Source of the DNA: Bacillus sp. X1(2014)
GTDB lineage: Bacteria; Bacillota; Bacilli; Bacillales_B; DSM-18226
Length of the DNA stretch: 45,888 nucleotides
Direction of reading: 5' to 3'
Assembly: GCF_007678255.1 (NCBI RefSeq)
Contig: NZ_VEED01000023.1
Span: 1-45,888, forward strand
In this document: piece by piece, positions 18,134 through 26,838 of the stretch
Position numbering within the stretch: the first letter of the stretch is position 1
Layout of the letters: every line of letters starts with the position of its first letter
The notes under the pieces: generated by a model
What the model was told of the DNA's origin: nothing
Database searches by the model: none
The model's input: only the letters and a program-made list of their open reading frames with translations
Program-made: the position numbers and the translations under genes

Positions 18134-18463
18134 TTAATGTTTAGGTTGTGATGGACTAATTTTTATTCCAATTATCCCTAATATCATTAAAGCTACAAAA
18201 AATACTTTTAGTTGATTAATAGTCTCTCCCCAAAAAAGTATCCCCGTTACTACTGTTCCCACCGTTCCCAATCCAGTAAAAATGGCGTAACCAGTTCCTA
18301 AGGGAATTGAATGTAAAGCTTTTGAAAGTAAAAAGAAACTAAAGATTATAATAACTACCGTTACTATACTAGGTATAATTTTGGTGAATCCGTGTGAATA
18401 TTTAAGACCAATCACCCAGACAATTTCCAAAAGTCCTGCTATTATGATATAGATCCATGCCAT
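18134..18463 (-). CDS. SMR-family exporter subunit, SugE/Gdx-like
   Basis: A 109-residue four-helix protein with Glu13 in AGLLEIVWVIGLKYSHGF. The LEIVW-x-GLKY-x-HGF motif and the PSIVTV segment point to the SugE/Gdx guanidinium-exporter branch of the SMR family rather than EmrE (inference from motif). GAAGGAGAGAG precedes the start. It lies 29 bp after the HAD gene on the same strand. No guanidine riboswitch is visible upstream, so control by guanidine is not supported here. Confidence 0.88.
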   Translation of the reverse strand: MAWIYIIIAGLLEIVWVIGLKYSHGFTKIIPSIVTVVIIIFSFFLLSKALHSIPLGTGYAIFTGLGTVGTVVTGILFWGETINQLKVFFVALMILGIIGIKISPSQPKH

Positions 18464-18492
18464 TTTATCGCTCTCTCCTTCGGCGTTGACAC

Positions 18493-19365
18493 TTATTTTT
18501 GAACCACGAAGTTCTCCATATATCGATAAATCGCATAAGCTACCCCATTCTCATCATTTTTAAGGGTTGTCGTTGTACAAACAGCTTTTATGACATCTTT
18601 CGCATTTCCCATCGCTACACTGTATCCAACTTTCTGGAACATGGATAAATCATTGTTGCTGTCCCCGATTGCCATAGCCTGATCTAAGGAGCCGTTCATC
18701 GAGAAGACCAATTTTTCAAGGGACATTCCTTTTGAAGCTCTTTTACTAGTAATTTCAATGTTATGATCAGCAGATGAAACAACCATCAACTCATCAAACT
18801 TTTTGAATTGGTTCCATCCTTCCTCTAATTTCTTTTTATCAAAAGAACATGCTATAATGTTATAAAATTCTTCCTCCTGTTTTAAGATATCATCATAGTT
18901 TTCAACTAAAACATATCCAAACTGGTCAAATTGCCTTTCCGCTACTTCAACTAATTCTTTCATATCTGTATTCAAATCTGCGCTTTTCAAACTTTGAATC
19001 TCATTATGGAAATGTTCTCTTCCCTTTTTAAGAGTATAAATGGCTTTATCAGTAAACACTTCGTAATAATAATTCCTTTCATCTAACCATTGGAGAATAG
19101 ATTCGACACAATCTTTAGTTATCGTAATAGAAGAAATGCACTTTCCGCTTTTTGAATGAATGGTTGCGCCATTTGTCCCGATTACAAATGGAGAAATCCC
19201 GGCTTTTTCACAAATTGTTTGAACGTCAAAATAAGCCCGTCCTGTTGAAATAACTACTTCAAAGCCTTTACCTTGAGCATATTGAATCGCCTTTATATTT
19301 TCTTCACTTATTTCATTCTGGTCGTTTAATAATGTTCCGTCTAAATCTATCGCAATGAAATTCAT
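18493..19365 (-). CDS. Cof-type HAD-IIB phosphatase
   Basis: A 290-residue cytosolic HAD hydrolase. Motif I is IDLDGTLLND (nucleophile Asp and acid/base Asp at residues 7 and 9), motif II STGRAY, a C2-type cap in the middle, motif III Lys in SKRASKGMSLEKL and motif IV GDSNNDLSMF. Family members dephosphorylate small sugar phosphates or nucleotides; the substrate cannot be assigned. It lies between the DeoR-regulated transporter operon and the SMR pair, separated from the former by a terminator, so it may have its own promoter. Confidence 0.88.
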   Translation of the reverse strand: MNFIAIDLDGTLLNDQNEISEENIKAIQYAQGKGFEVVISTGRAYFDVQTICEKAGISPFVIGTNGATIHSKSGKCISSITITKDCVESILQWLDERNYYYEVFTDKAIYTLKKGREHFHNEIQSLKSADLNTDMKELVEVAERQFDQFGYVLVENYDDILKQEEEFYNIIACSFDKKKLEEGWNQFKKFDELMVVSSADHNIEITSKRASKGMSLEKLVFSMNGSLDQAMAIGDSNNDLSMFQKVGYSVAMGNAKDVIKAVCTTTTLKNDENGVAYAIYRYMENFVVQK

Positions 19366-19444
19366 GCTATATAGCTCCTTTTCTCATTCTATCTATTAAA
19401 TTTTCTTTCTAGCTTTTTTACCTGCTATCAATAAAAATCTAATC

Positions 19445-19466
19445 AAAAAAGAGAGAGAACTCTCTC
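19445..19466 (-). terminator. Terminator of the minus-strand transporter operon
   Basis: On the minus strand: GAGAGA-GTTC-GAGAGA complement stem followed by T6. Located 31 bp after the DeoR-family gene stop. Confidence 0.8.
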
Positions 19467-19497
19467 ATCCGTTTCGATATGTCCTTTTAAGGATTGA

Positions 19498-20280
19498 CTA
19501 TGCTTGAATCCAATTGATTTCCTCTAATTTTGAATGATTTCTCCATTCCTCTGGAAATGGTTGCTCGCAGACAATCACATCGACTTTTTCTAGAGGACAA
19601 ATTTTACAAAATGTATCGACACCAATTTTAGAGTAATCCGTTAGCAATACAACTTGCTTTGATACCTCGACCATCTTGCGTGAGACTAATGTTTCATGTA
19701 AATGATAATTACTAACCCCACTTTGAATAGAAACACCACCAGCTGAAATGAACGCTTTATCAATATTAAATTGATTTAACATTTGTTCTGTGAGACCGCC
19801 GCATATCGATTGCTGCTTTGGATCAATTTGACCACCTAGTAATAGAATTTGTCCTGTAAACTTATTTTGATTGAGCGATTCGGTCAACACAGACGACACA
19901 GGAAGAGAATTGGTTAAAATCGTAATGTCTTTTTTATTTTCAATACACTGCGCAAATTCAAGCATGGTTGTCCCTACATCAATGACAATCACATCTCCGT
20001 TAGAAATGAGTTCTACTGCTTTTTCACCAACCTTAACTTTCGCTTCTTGATTCACCGTTGTACGCTGTGTGAATGGAGGTTCCTCAAATTCAAAGACTGT
20101 TTTAATCGCTCCGCCGTAAACCCTCTTTAAAAGTCCTTTTTCCTCTAATATCATCAAATCGCGTCGAATCGTTTCCTCTGAAACATTATATTGATCAACT
20201 AATTCCATAACTTTTACTTTTCCCATTTTGTTCAGTTCTTTTAAAATTTCATTCTTTCTTTCTTCTGGCAATACAGACAT
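19498..20280 (-). CDS. DeoR/GlpR-family transcriptional regulator
   Basis: A 260-residue repressor. The N-terminal HTH is SVLPEERKNEILKELNKMGK followed by VSEETIRRDLMILEEKGLLK, the DeoR signature. The C-terminal DeoRC sensor domain has IVIDVGTTMLEFA, TNSLPV and LLGGQ blocks that bind a sugar phosphate in this family. ATG 20280 follows GGGGGAAG; a longer in-frame start at 20367 would overlap the ATPase gene and has no site. Last gene of the operon, 28 bp after the ATPase; likely senses a phosphorylated intermediate made from the imported substrate (inference). Confidence 0.93.
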   Translation of the reverse strand: MSVLPEERKNEILKELNKMGKVKVMELVDQYNVSEETIRRDLMILEEKGLLKRVYGGAIKTVFEFEEPPFTQRTTVNQEAKVKVGEKAVELISNGDVIVIDVGTTMLEFAQCIENKKDITILTNSLPVSSVLTESLNQNKFTGQILLLGGQIDPKQQSICGGLTEQMLNQFNIDKAFISAGGVSIQSGVSNYHLHETLVSRKMVEVSKQVVLLTDYSKIGVDTFCKICPLEKVDVIVCEQPFPEEWRNHSKLEEINWIQA

Positions 20281-20308
20281 ATTTCTTCCCCCTACGATCA
20301 TTAATAAT

Positions 20309-21322
20309 TTATAAAATAATGCATTCTTTCTTCGGTACAAGAATATGAACGCGTGCTCCTTGCTCAAACATTTTCCCTCGGTGGTGAAGATAGTCTACAT
20401 GGAAGGCTGACAACTCTGTTTCAACTTCATATCTTAAAACATTCCCTGTCATGGTTACATCTTTAACAATTCCTTTAATTCCCCAGTTCGCTTGTAAATC
20501 CAAGCTATCCTCTCCAGAAGAAACTAATTGTATAACTTCAGGACGGATAGCGACTTCATTTCCTTTTAATTCCTTACTACGGACAAGTTTATGGAAAACC
20601 TCCATGTTACAAACATTATAATTTCCGATAAACTTTGCAACAAATGTATTGATTGGAGTGGTATAGATTTCTGATGGAGAACCAGATTGTACAACGTTTC
20701 CTTTATTCATGACAAAGATTCGATCAGACATCGTCATTGCTTCTTCTTGATCATGTGTTACAAAAATAGTTGTAATATCTAATTCCTTCTGTATTCTCTT
20801 TAATTCTTTTTGTAAACTTTTTCTAATTTTAGCATCCAGTGCACTTAACGGCTCATCTAATAAAAGTACTTTTGGCTCCATAACCAGGGCACGAGCAAGA
20901 GCAACCCTCTGCTGTTGCCCTCCAGATAACTGATGAGGATAAGACTTTTCTTTTCCATTTAAATCGACCATATCAATCATCTTTTTTACTCTTGAATCAA
21001 TATTTTTTGCCTTCCTCATTTTAAGTCCGTATGCGATGTTATCAAAAACGTTCATATTCGGAAAAAGTGCATAAGATTGAAACACCATACCGACTTCACG
21101 CTGACGCGGTGATAAATTAGTAATATCTGTTCCATCAATTAAGATACTTCCTACATCTACATTTTCAAGTCCAGCGATTGAACGCAGTAACGTACTTTTT
21201 CCGCAACCACTTTGCCCAAGAAGTGTAACAAATTCTCCTTTGTTCAATGTTAAAGAAATGTTGTTTAAAACGACTTGATTATCATATCCCTTAGTCACTT
21301 GATCGATGGTTACGTAGCTCAT
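20309..21322 (-). CDS. ABC transporter ATPase, PotA/FbpC/PhnT type
   Basis: A 337-residue importer ATPase. Walker A LLGQSGCGKST (35-45), Q-loop FQSYALFP, signature LSGGQQQRVALARAL, Walker B VLLLDEPLSALD and the H-loop THD are intact. A C-terminal TOBE-like beta domain (residues about 270-337) is present, as in polyamine, iron and 2-aminoethylphosphonate importers. The start overlaps the stop of the upstream permease gene. It energises the two permeases encoded just upstream. Confidence 0.93.
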   Translation of the reverse strand: MSYVTIDQVTKGYDNQVVLNNISLTLNKGEFVTLLGQSGCGKSTLLRSIAGLENVDVGSILIDGTDITNLSPRQREVGMVFQSYALFPNMNVFDNIAYGLKMRKAKNIDSRVKKMIDMVDLNGKEKSYPHQLSGGQQQRVALARALVMEPKVLLLDEPLSALDAKIRKSLQKELKRIQKELDITTIFVTHDQEEAMTMSDRIFVMNKGNVVQSGSPSEIYTTPINTFVAKFIGNYNVCNMEVFHKLVRSKELKGNEVAIRPEVIQLVSSGEDSLDLQANWGIKGIVKDVTMTGNVLRYEVETELSAFHVDYLHHRGKMFEQGARVHILVPKKECIIL

Positions 21323-22194
21323 TAATTTTCACCTTCTAAAGTAGTAGTTTTATGATGATATTGTTTTTTTAAAAACGTAAGAAATCGCTTCTTATTTGAT
21401 ACAACTGAGTTTTTTTCTTTCTTAAACGATAGTTTTAATACGGTCGCAGTTAAAAATAAAATCAATAAATAATATGTGATTACAATTGCACTAGTTAAGT
21501 GACCACTGCTGTTTAGTTTGTCTGCAAGATAAATTTGAATCGTTTCAAATCGGCCTCCGACAAGCAAATTTGCAAAAGCAAATTCACCAAATAATAAAGC
21601 AACTGATAATAAAGTAGATACTAAAATACCAGACATAATATTTGGAAGTACCACTGTACGAAATGCCTGAAATTTTGAAGCACCAAGTAATTCAGCTGCA
21701 TCTACAAGTTGGATAGCATTAAGTGTTCGAAGGCTGTTGCGAATACCTTGATACATAAATGGTAGAATGGTTATGAAATAAGCACCAATTAGTATCCACG
21801 GTGTCCCGGAAATTTGAAATGGTCCATTTGAATATAGCTTTATTAATCCAACCGCTCCAACAATTGGAGGAATTCCATAAGGAAGCATCGCTATTGCTTG
21901 AAGCAAACCTTCCCATTTACTGAAATAGACAGTGACGATAAAGATAGTTGGAAGCATAATAAGGACACTAAGACCTACAGTTACAACAATTAAAAACAGT
22001 GTTCTTTCGATAGCATCATAAAACCGTGTATCTTGAAATAAATCACTATACCAATGGATTGTATAACTCTCAGGTAAAATTGAATGATCCCATTTACCAG
22101 CAATCGAGAATAAAAATGTTCCGACAAGTGGAATTAATAAATACAAAACTAGTATTCCAACAATCACTTTATACAAGATTTTTGAAGATTTCAT
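21322..22194 (-). CDS. ABC transporter permease 2
   Basis: A 290-residue membrane protein with about six hydrophobic segments and the EAA loop (DAAELLGASKFQAFRTVVLP, residues about 180-199) that docks on the ATPase. The family is the binding-protein-dependent permeases of the PotC/ThiP/PhnV kind. The start overlaps the stop of permease 1 by 4 bp and follows a good AAAGGAGGG. The C-terminus has a basic tail (KKRFLTFLKKQYHHK). Confidence 0.92.
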   Translation of the reverse strand: MKSSKILYKVIVGILVLYLLIPLVGTFLFSIAGKWDHSILPESYTIHWYSDLFQDTRFYDAIERTLFLIVVTVGLSVLIMLPTIFIVTVYFSKWEGLLQAIAMLPYGIPPIVGAVGLIKLYSNGPFQISGTPWILIGAYFITILPFMYQGIRNSLRTLNAIQLVDAAELLGASKFQAFRTVVLPNIMSGILVSTLLSVALLFGEFAFANLLVGGRFETIQIYLADKLNSSGHLTSAIVITYYLLILFLTATVLKLSFKKEKNSVVSNKKRFLTFLKKQYHHKTTTLEGEN

Positions 22195-23048
22195 CGTAAA
22201 TCCCTCCTAATGCGACGCATCATTCGTTCGTTGAACCACATTGCCCCAATCATAGTCGATGCTAGAAGAACTCCTAACGCACTACCCAGCTGTGGTTTTA
22301 ATGTAACGTCACTTGCAACTAAAGAGGCTATTTGCAATGACAATAAGTTATAGTTGCTACCGACCAACGCATAGGCTGTAGCGTAAGCACCCATCGCATT
22401 TGCAAACATAATACTAAATGTACCTACAATACTAGGTAAAAGTACGGGTATTCCAATTCGAAGCCAAAATGAAACTTTTGATCCTCCTAATAGTGAAGAA
22501 GCTTCTTTCCATTGTTGTTTTATTCCTTGATAAGACGGATAAATTAACATAACAGCAAGCGGAATTTGGAAATAAATATAAACAAGAATTAGTCCTGTCC
22601 ATGAATATAAATTAAAATCTGCAAACACTTTTAAACCGATCTTGTGAAAAAGTAATGTAAATAATCCATTGTTTCCAAGTAAAATAATATATGAAAATGA
22701 AAGGGTAATCCCTTCAAAATTCGAAGTCACATTAGTAAGCATTAGTAATCGATTTTGTACTTTTTGAGAAAACTTAGTAAACGAATAAGCTACAATTACC
22801 GCTATAATCACAGAGGTTACAGCTGAAAATAATGAAATAAGAAGGCTGTTTTTAATTCCTTGCATATAAAATTTACTTTTAAATACTGTTAAATATTGAT
22901 TAATTGTTACGTGAATTCCATCATCTGCATAAAAGCTATTTTTAATCATTGCCACTATTGGCCCAATTTCAAAACCAATTACAAATAGTATAAATGGCAA
23001 TAAGAGAGCTAATAAGTAAATTTTTTGTTTATTCATTTTTCGCAACAC
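22191..23048 (-). CDS. ABC transporter permease 1
   Basis: Membrane permease of about 286 residues with six or more hydrophobic segments and an EAA loop (KEASSLLGGSKVSFWLRIGI). I prefer the GTG at 23048 because GAGGAG (23060-23055) lies 6 bp before it. The ATG at 23072 lies upstream of that site, and the ATG at 23036 is too far from it. Pairs with permease 2, resembling PotB/PhnU-type subunits. The 98-bp gap to the upstream hydrolase gene is the largest within the operon. Confidence 0.88.
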   Translation of the reverse strand: MLRKMNKQKIYLLALLLPFILFVIGFEIGPIVAMIKNSFYADDGIHVTINQYLTVFKSKFYMQGIKNSLLISLFSAVTSVIIAVIVAYSFTKFSQKVQNRLLMLTNVTSNFEGITLSFSYIILLGNNGLFTLLFHKIGLKVFADFNLYSWTGLILVYIYFQIPLAVMLIYPSYQGIKQQWKEASSLLGGSKVSFWLRIGIPVLLPSIVGTFSIMFANAMGAYATAYALVGSNYNLLSLQIASLVASDVTLKPQLGSALGVLLASTMIGAMWFNERMMRRIRRDLR

Positions 23049-23146
23049 TTCTCGCTCCTCTATGTTTAACAATTTTGGAATTGGTTTAACAATAAGGCAG
23101 TTAAACCAATTCCAGTGTTCATTTTATTGATGCATTGAACATTCAC

Positions 23147-23980
23147 TTAAAGGGTAACTTCTTCTTTTAGTCCTGGTAATCGATATGAAATCATTTTATC
23201 TGACGGGTTGATATTTAAAAGCTCACAAACAAGTGGTGCAAAAGCTAATTGAGGAATTACCTCACTGTAAACACCTGGCTTAACTTTTGGGCTAATGATA
23301 AATAGTGGAACATCACGCTCACCATCAGTTATGCCACCATGGTTGCCGTATTCGCTCATTCCATGGTCAGAAGTTATTAAAATATGATAACCTTCTGAAA
23401 TCCAAATTGGCAGAAGCTGAGCTAATAAGCTTCCCATTTTTAAAATTTGTTCACGATATTCTTTCGATTCCGAACCATAAATTTCGCCTTTTACATCTAC
23501 CCCTAGCGGATGAATATATAAAAAGTGTGGATCGTACTTTCTACGCAAAGCTTCTGCATCCATTAGGACATGACTATCTGGATAGTCATCATCCCAATAG
23601 AATTTTCCATATTGAATCGCTTTTGACTCGTCATCTTGCTCACGATCTTCAATAAATTGGAATGGTGCACGATTATAAAGTTCGCTTACCCAGTAATACG
23701 AAACCGATCCGTTTCTTAAGCCATTTTCTTTCGTTAAATGAAAGAGACTTTTCTCAGTAGATAGACGAACAGCTTGATTAGATGTAATTCCATTCATTGA
23801 TGCAGGTGTACCAGTTAGTAACACTTCATATAATGGACGAGAAAGACTCGGAAGCTCTGACTTCACTTTATAAAGTGCCGCTTGATTTGTTTCTACTAAA
23901 TGTTGAATAAATCCAAGTGCTTCACACGCTTTATCGTATCTCATGCCATCAACAACAATAGCGATAACTTTATTTGACAT
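23147..23980 (-). CDS. Cytoplasmic alkaline-phosphatase-superfamily hydrolase (NPP/phosphonoacetate-hydrolase-like)
   Basis: A 277-residue protein without signal peptide. Metal-binding and catalytic blocks: IVVDGMRYD at residues 8-16; LPSLSRPLY with candidate nucleophile Ser47 (Thr in most nucleotide pyrophosphatase/phosphodiesterases), followed by LLTGTPASMNGI; a central HPLGVDVKGEIYG where family members have D-x-x-GH; then TSDHGMSEYGNHGG. The fold therefore fits zinc-dependent cleavage of a phosphodiester, phosphomonoester or phosphonate. Its start overlaps the binding-protein gene by 11 bp, so import and cleavage are coupled. Substrate unknown. Confidence 0.85.
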   Translation of the reverse strand: MSNKVIAIVVDGMRYDKACEALGFIQHLVETNQAALYKVKSELPSLSRPLYEVLLTGTPASMNGITSNQAVRLSTEKSLFHLTKENGLRNGSVSYYWVSELYNRAPFQFIEDREQDDESKAIQYGKFYWDDDYPDSHVLMDAEALRRKYDPHFLYIHPLGVDVKGEIYGSESKEYREQILKMGSLLAQLLPIWISEGYHILITSDHGMSEYGNHGGITDGERDVPLFIISPKVKPGVYSEVIPQLAFAPLVCELLNINPSDKMISYRLPGLKEEVTL

Positions 23981-25082
23981 TTACTAACACCTCTTCTTGC
24001 CATAATTGTGGTAAAGTAGTAGCAGTTTTTTCCCAAGCTTTTTGATCTTTTACTGGTGTTACATTTTTGTATTCTGCTTTTGGAAGCAATTTGTCTGCTA
24101 CTTCTTGTGGAAGTTTTACATCACGAATTGGACGAGCAAATCCTTTTGCTAAGTTAATTTGACCTTGATCACTTAAGATATATTCTCTTGTTGCCATCGC
24201 TGCATAAGGATGTTTCGCGTACTTATTAATGATCGTTGTATAACCACTTACGACCGAACCTTCTTCTGGAATACATACATCAAATTGGTCTCGGTTGATT
24301 TGGCTAGCATAACTAAGTGCATTGAAATCCCAAACAATTGCAACTTCTACTTCGCCTTTTTCAATGGTAGCTGGTTTAGCATCTGTTAGACTAAGACGAC
24401 CTTGTTTAGCAAGCTTAGCGAAGAAGTCAAGTCCTGGTTTAATATTCGTTTCATCACCGCTGAAAGCCATTGCTGCAGCAAGAACACCCATCTGATTCTG
24501 CGCTCCGCGTTGAACATCTCCAATCGTTACTTTGTAATTTCCTTCTAAAATGTCATTCCATGATTTCGGTGGATTTTTCACCAAATTTTTATTAGTAAGA
24601 AATGCGATTGTTCCTTGATATCCAACAACCCAATCTCCATTATCATCTTTCGCCCATTTTGGTATTTCACCCCAATGAGAAGTTTTATATGGAAGTGTTA
24701 AACCTTTTTGTTCAGCAATTGGTCCAAAAGATATTCCCACATCACCAATATCGGCTGTTGCATTTTCTTTTTCAGATTCCATTTTTGCAATTTCTTCAGC
24801 ACTCGACAAATCTGTATCACTGTGTTTCAAGGTATATTTATTCGTAACATCATTCCACGTTTCTCCCCAGTTAGCCCATGAATCAGGCATACCGACACTA
24901 TTAATTGCTCCCTCTTCTTTTGCCTTTTTTTCAATTTCTTTCAGGGTTAACGAACTTGAATCCTTAACAACTGGAGCAGCCTCCTCTTTAGTAGCTCCAC
25001 AAGCAGCTAATCCTATTACACTCACTCCTAACATCACAGCTTGAATAGACTTGTAACATTTCTTCTTGAATGTGTAATTCAT
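23970..25082 (-). CDS. ABC transporter substrate-binding lipoprotein
   Basis: A 370-residue exported lipoprotein: basic N-terminus, hydrophobic core and lipobox LAAC with Cys28 as the lipidation site. The mature part has the look of the PotD/FbpA/2-aminoethylphosphonate-binding cluster (GTIAFLTNKNLV, PKSWNDILEGNYK, AIVWDFNALSYA, the hinge and C-terminal YILSDQGQINLAKG). A strong GGAGG precedes the ATG. First gene of the operon; the upstream region holds phased TTAAC-type hexamers. Confidence 0.9.
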   Translation of the reverse strand: MNYTFKKKCYKSIQAVMLGVSVIGLAACGATKEEAAPVVKDSSSLTLKEIEKKAKEEGAINSVGMPDSWANWGETWNDVTNKYTLKHSDTDLSSAEEIAKMESEKENATADIGDVGISFGPIAEQKGLTLPYKTSHWGEIPKWAKDDNGDWVVGYQGTIAFLTNKNLVKNPPKSWNDILEGNYKVTIGDVQRGAQNQMGVLAAAMAFSGDETNIKPGLDFFAKLAKQGRLSLTDAKPATIEKGEVEVAIVWDFNALSYASQINRDQFDVCIPEEGSVVSGYTTIINKYAKHPYAAMATREYILSDQGQINLAKGFARPIRDVKLPQEVADKLLPKAEYKNVTPVKDQKAWEKTATTLPQLWQEEVLVNVK

Positions 25083-25116
25083 AAAAGTGCGCCTCCATTT
25101 AGTGTGGAATTTTTAA

Positions 25117-25185
25117 TGTTAATTACTGTTTGTTACGGGTTAATCATAATCTGACAATGTTAATGCCACATTAATCCAACGTTAA
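25117..25185 (-). promoter_or_regulatory. Phased TTAAC-type hexamer array (PhoP-box-like)
   Basis: On the minus strand TTAACG, TTAATG and TTAACA start on exact 11-bp steps (plus-strand 25180, 25169, 25158). A second group TTAACC, CAAACA, TTAACA lies at 25138, 25127 and 25117 (11- and 10-bp steps). The B. subtilis PhoP box is a direct repeat of TT(A/T/C)ACA-like hexamers with about 5-bp spacers (recalled). DeoR-family operators can also be direct repeats, so the binder is not certain. Confidence 0.6.
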
Positions 25186-25430
25186 GACTTTGTAAATCAG
25201 CTCTTTATTTCTCCAATTCATCATCTTTGTGAAAATGTTGTTTACTATCTTTACGGGTATTGCTCAAATTGAGAGATTTAAATTCTGAAAGGAAAGCTTC
25301 GGTGAAGATATTCCCATGCTTGGAAAAACTTATGGTTTTTTTAATTACAAAAAAGCTTTAATTAATTAAATATTCTATTAAAGTAGTCTGTTTATTTATA
25401 AGATTGGGTTATATTTATTGTGCTTTCGAG

Positions 25431-25444
25431 GTAAAGCGTTTTCA
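25431..25444 (+). promoter_or_regulatory. cre-like site (CcpA) upstream of malic enzyme
   Basis: GTAAAGCGTTTTCA matches the consensus TGNAARCGNWWWCA at 12 of 14 positions; only the first TG is swapped. It lies 126 bp before the malic enzyme start. Confidence 0.5.
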
Positions 25445-25569
25445 AAACGGATAAGTTGTTTTCTTCTAAGGATGATTGTGAAATAGAGCACAGAAGCATG
25501 GAAAGCTTAAATAAGCTTTGGAACAATTTTTGGGTCGAAGTAATATTTCTTGAAAAGGGAGAGGTAATC

Positions 25570-26763
25570 ATGGAAACATTGCGTGACAGAGCGTTACAAA
25601 TCCACCGGGATAAACAAGGGAAATTAGAAGTGAAAGCAAAGGTAGAGATTAATAATGCAAATGATTTGAGCTTAGCGTATTCACCTGGTGTCGCAGAGCC
25701 TTGTATGGAAATCTATGAAGATCCAAATAGAGTATATGAATACACGATGAAAGGTAACACCATTGCCGTCGTTTCAGATGGCTCAGCAGTATTAGGGCTT
25801 GGGAATATTGGGCCGGAAGCAGCGATGCCAGTAATGGAAGGCAAAGCAGTTTTATTTAAGAATTTTGCTAACGTAGATGCATTCCCTATTTGTTTAAATA
25901 CACAGGATGTTGAAGAAATAATTGAAACAGTTAAGCACCTTGAACCAACATTTGGCGGGGTAAATTTAGAAGATATTTCAGCTCCAAGATGTTTTGAAAT
26001 TGAAGAACGCCTGAAAAATGAAACAAATATCCCTATTTTTCATGATGACCAACATGGTACAGCCATTGTAACGGTTGCCGGATTAGTAAATGCTCTTAAA
26101 CTAGTAAATAAGAAAATGGAAGAAATTAAAGTCGTAATAAATGGTTCGGGTGCTGCGGGTGTAGCAATTGCTCAATTGCTAAATCGTTTTGGTGTGTATG
26201 ATGTGATTCTATGTGATACAAAAGGTGCCATTTATGAAAATCGTCAATATGGAATGAATCCAATTAAAGAAAAGATTGCTGGACAGACGAATCGTAACAA
26301 TGCAGAGGGAAGCTTAGAGGAAGTCATCGTCGGTGCAGATGTTTTTGTTGGTGTATCTGTTGCAGGTGCAGTAACAAAGGAAATGATTTTAACCATGAGA
26401 AGGGATGCAATTATTTTTGCAATGGCAAACCCTGTTCCAGAAATTATGCCAGATGAGGCAAAAGCTGCTGGAGCAAAAGTAATAGGAACAGGACGTTCAG
26501 ATTTTCCAAATCAGGTCAATAACGTGCTCGCTTTTCCAGGGATTTTTCGGGGAGCTCTAGATGTTCAAGCAACAGAAATAAATGAAGAAATGAAAAAGGC
26601 TGCCGTATACGCCATTTCTTCACTCATTTCAGAAGAAGAACTATCAGAAGACTATGTGATACCTAACCCTTTTGATGCCCGAGTAGCATCTGCAGTAGCA
26701 AAAGCTGTTGCAACTGCAGCTGTAGAAACAGGTGTAGCACGGAAATCTTTTGTCACCATGTAA
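25570..26763 (+). CDS. Malic enzyme (YtsJ-like, about 400-residue class)
   Basis: Oxidative decarboxylation of malate to pyruvate with NAD(P). The 397-residue protein has the malate-binding block (LSLAYSPGVAEPC), the metal site FHDDQHGTAIV, the Rossmann motif VINGSGAAGVAIAQLL and the second nucleotide region FAMANPVPEI. It matches the short class typified by B. subtilis YtsJ. ATG 25570 follows GGGAGAGGTAATC; the in-frame start at 25456 would add 38 residues not typical of the family. It sits upstream of a malate-type two-component system. Cofactor choice cannot be read safely. Confidence 0.92.
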   Translation: METLRDRALQIHRDKQGKLEVKAKVEINNANDLSLAYSPGVAEPCMEIYEDPNRVYEYTMKGNTIAVVSDGSAVLGLGNIGPEAAMPVMEGKAVLFKNFANVDAFPICLNTQDVEEIIETVKHLEPTFGGVNLEDISAPRCFEIEERLKNETNIPIFHDDQHGTAIVTVAGLVNALKLVNKKMEEIKVVINGSGAAGVAIAQLLNRFGVYDVILCDTKGAIYENRQYGMNPIKEKIAGQTNRNNAEGSLEEVIVGADVFVGVSVAGAVTKEMILTMRRDAIIFAMANPVPEIMPDEAKAAGAKVIGTGRSDFPNQVNNVLAFPGIFRGALDVQATEINEEMKKAAVYAISSLISEEELSEDYVIPNPFDARVASAVAKAVATAAVETGVARKSFVTM

Positions 26764-26778
26764 CAAAAGTGAATTGGG

Positions 26779-26827
26779 GTGACAGGCACCATATCCAATT
26801 ATGGCGGAGGCCATTTTTCTAATTGGA
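26779..26827 (+). repeat. GGTGACAGGCACC motif followed by TCCAATTA inverted repeat
   Basis: GGTGACAGGCACCAT (26779-26792 and next base) differs by one base from the start of the hairpin at 10506. It is followed by TCCAATTA (26794-26801) and TAATTGGA (26820-26827), with an inner TGGC/GCCA. No T tract follows. Probably a member of a dispersed intergenic repeat family. Confidence 0.55.
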
Positions 26828-26838
26828 TGATTTATGAT

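Larger units (their letters stand above)
25083..25569. other. Divergent control region between binding protein and malic enzyme
   Basis: About 490 bp without a gene. The left part holds the hexamer arrays (25117-25185) for the minus-strand operon; the right part holds a cre-like site (25431-25444). The centre (25200-25400) is AT-rich with no structure I can interpret. Confidence 0.6.

Noticed and set aside
18464..18492. Guanidine-I (ykkC) riboswitch for the SMR pair
   Set aside because: Only 29 bp separate the HAD stop from the SMR start; no room for the conserved structure, and none is seen within reach.
25456..25569. 38-residue N-terminal extension of the short malic enzyme
   Set aside because: No ribosome site at 25456 and the family starts with METLRDRAL-like sequence, which has GGGAGAGG in front at 25570.
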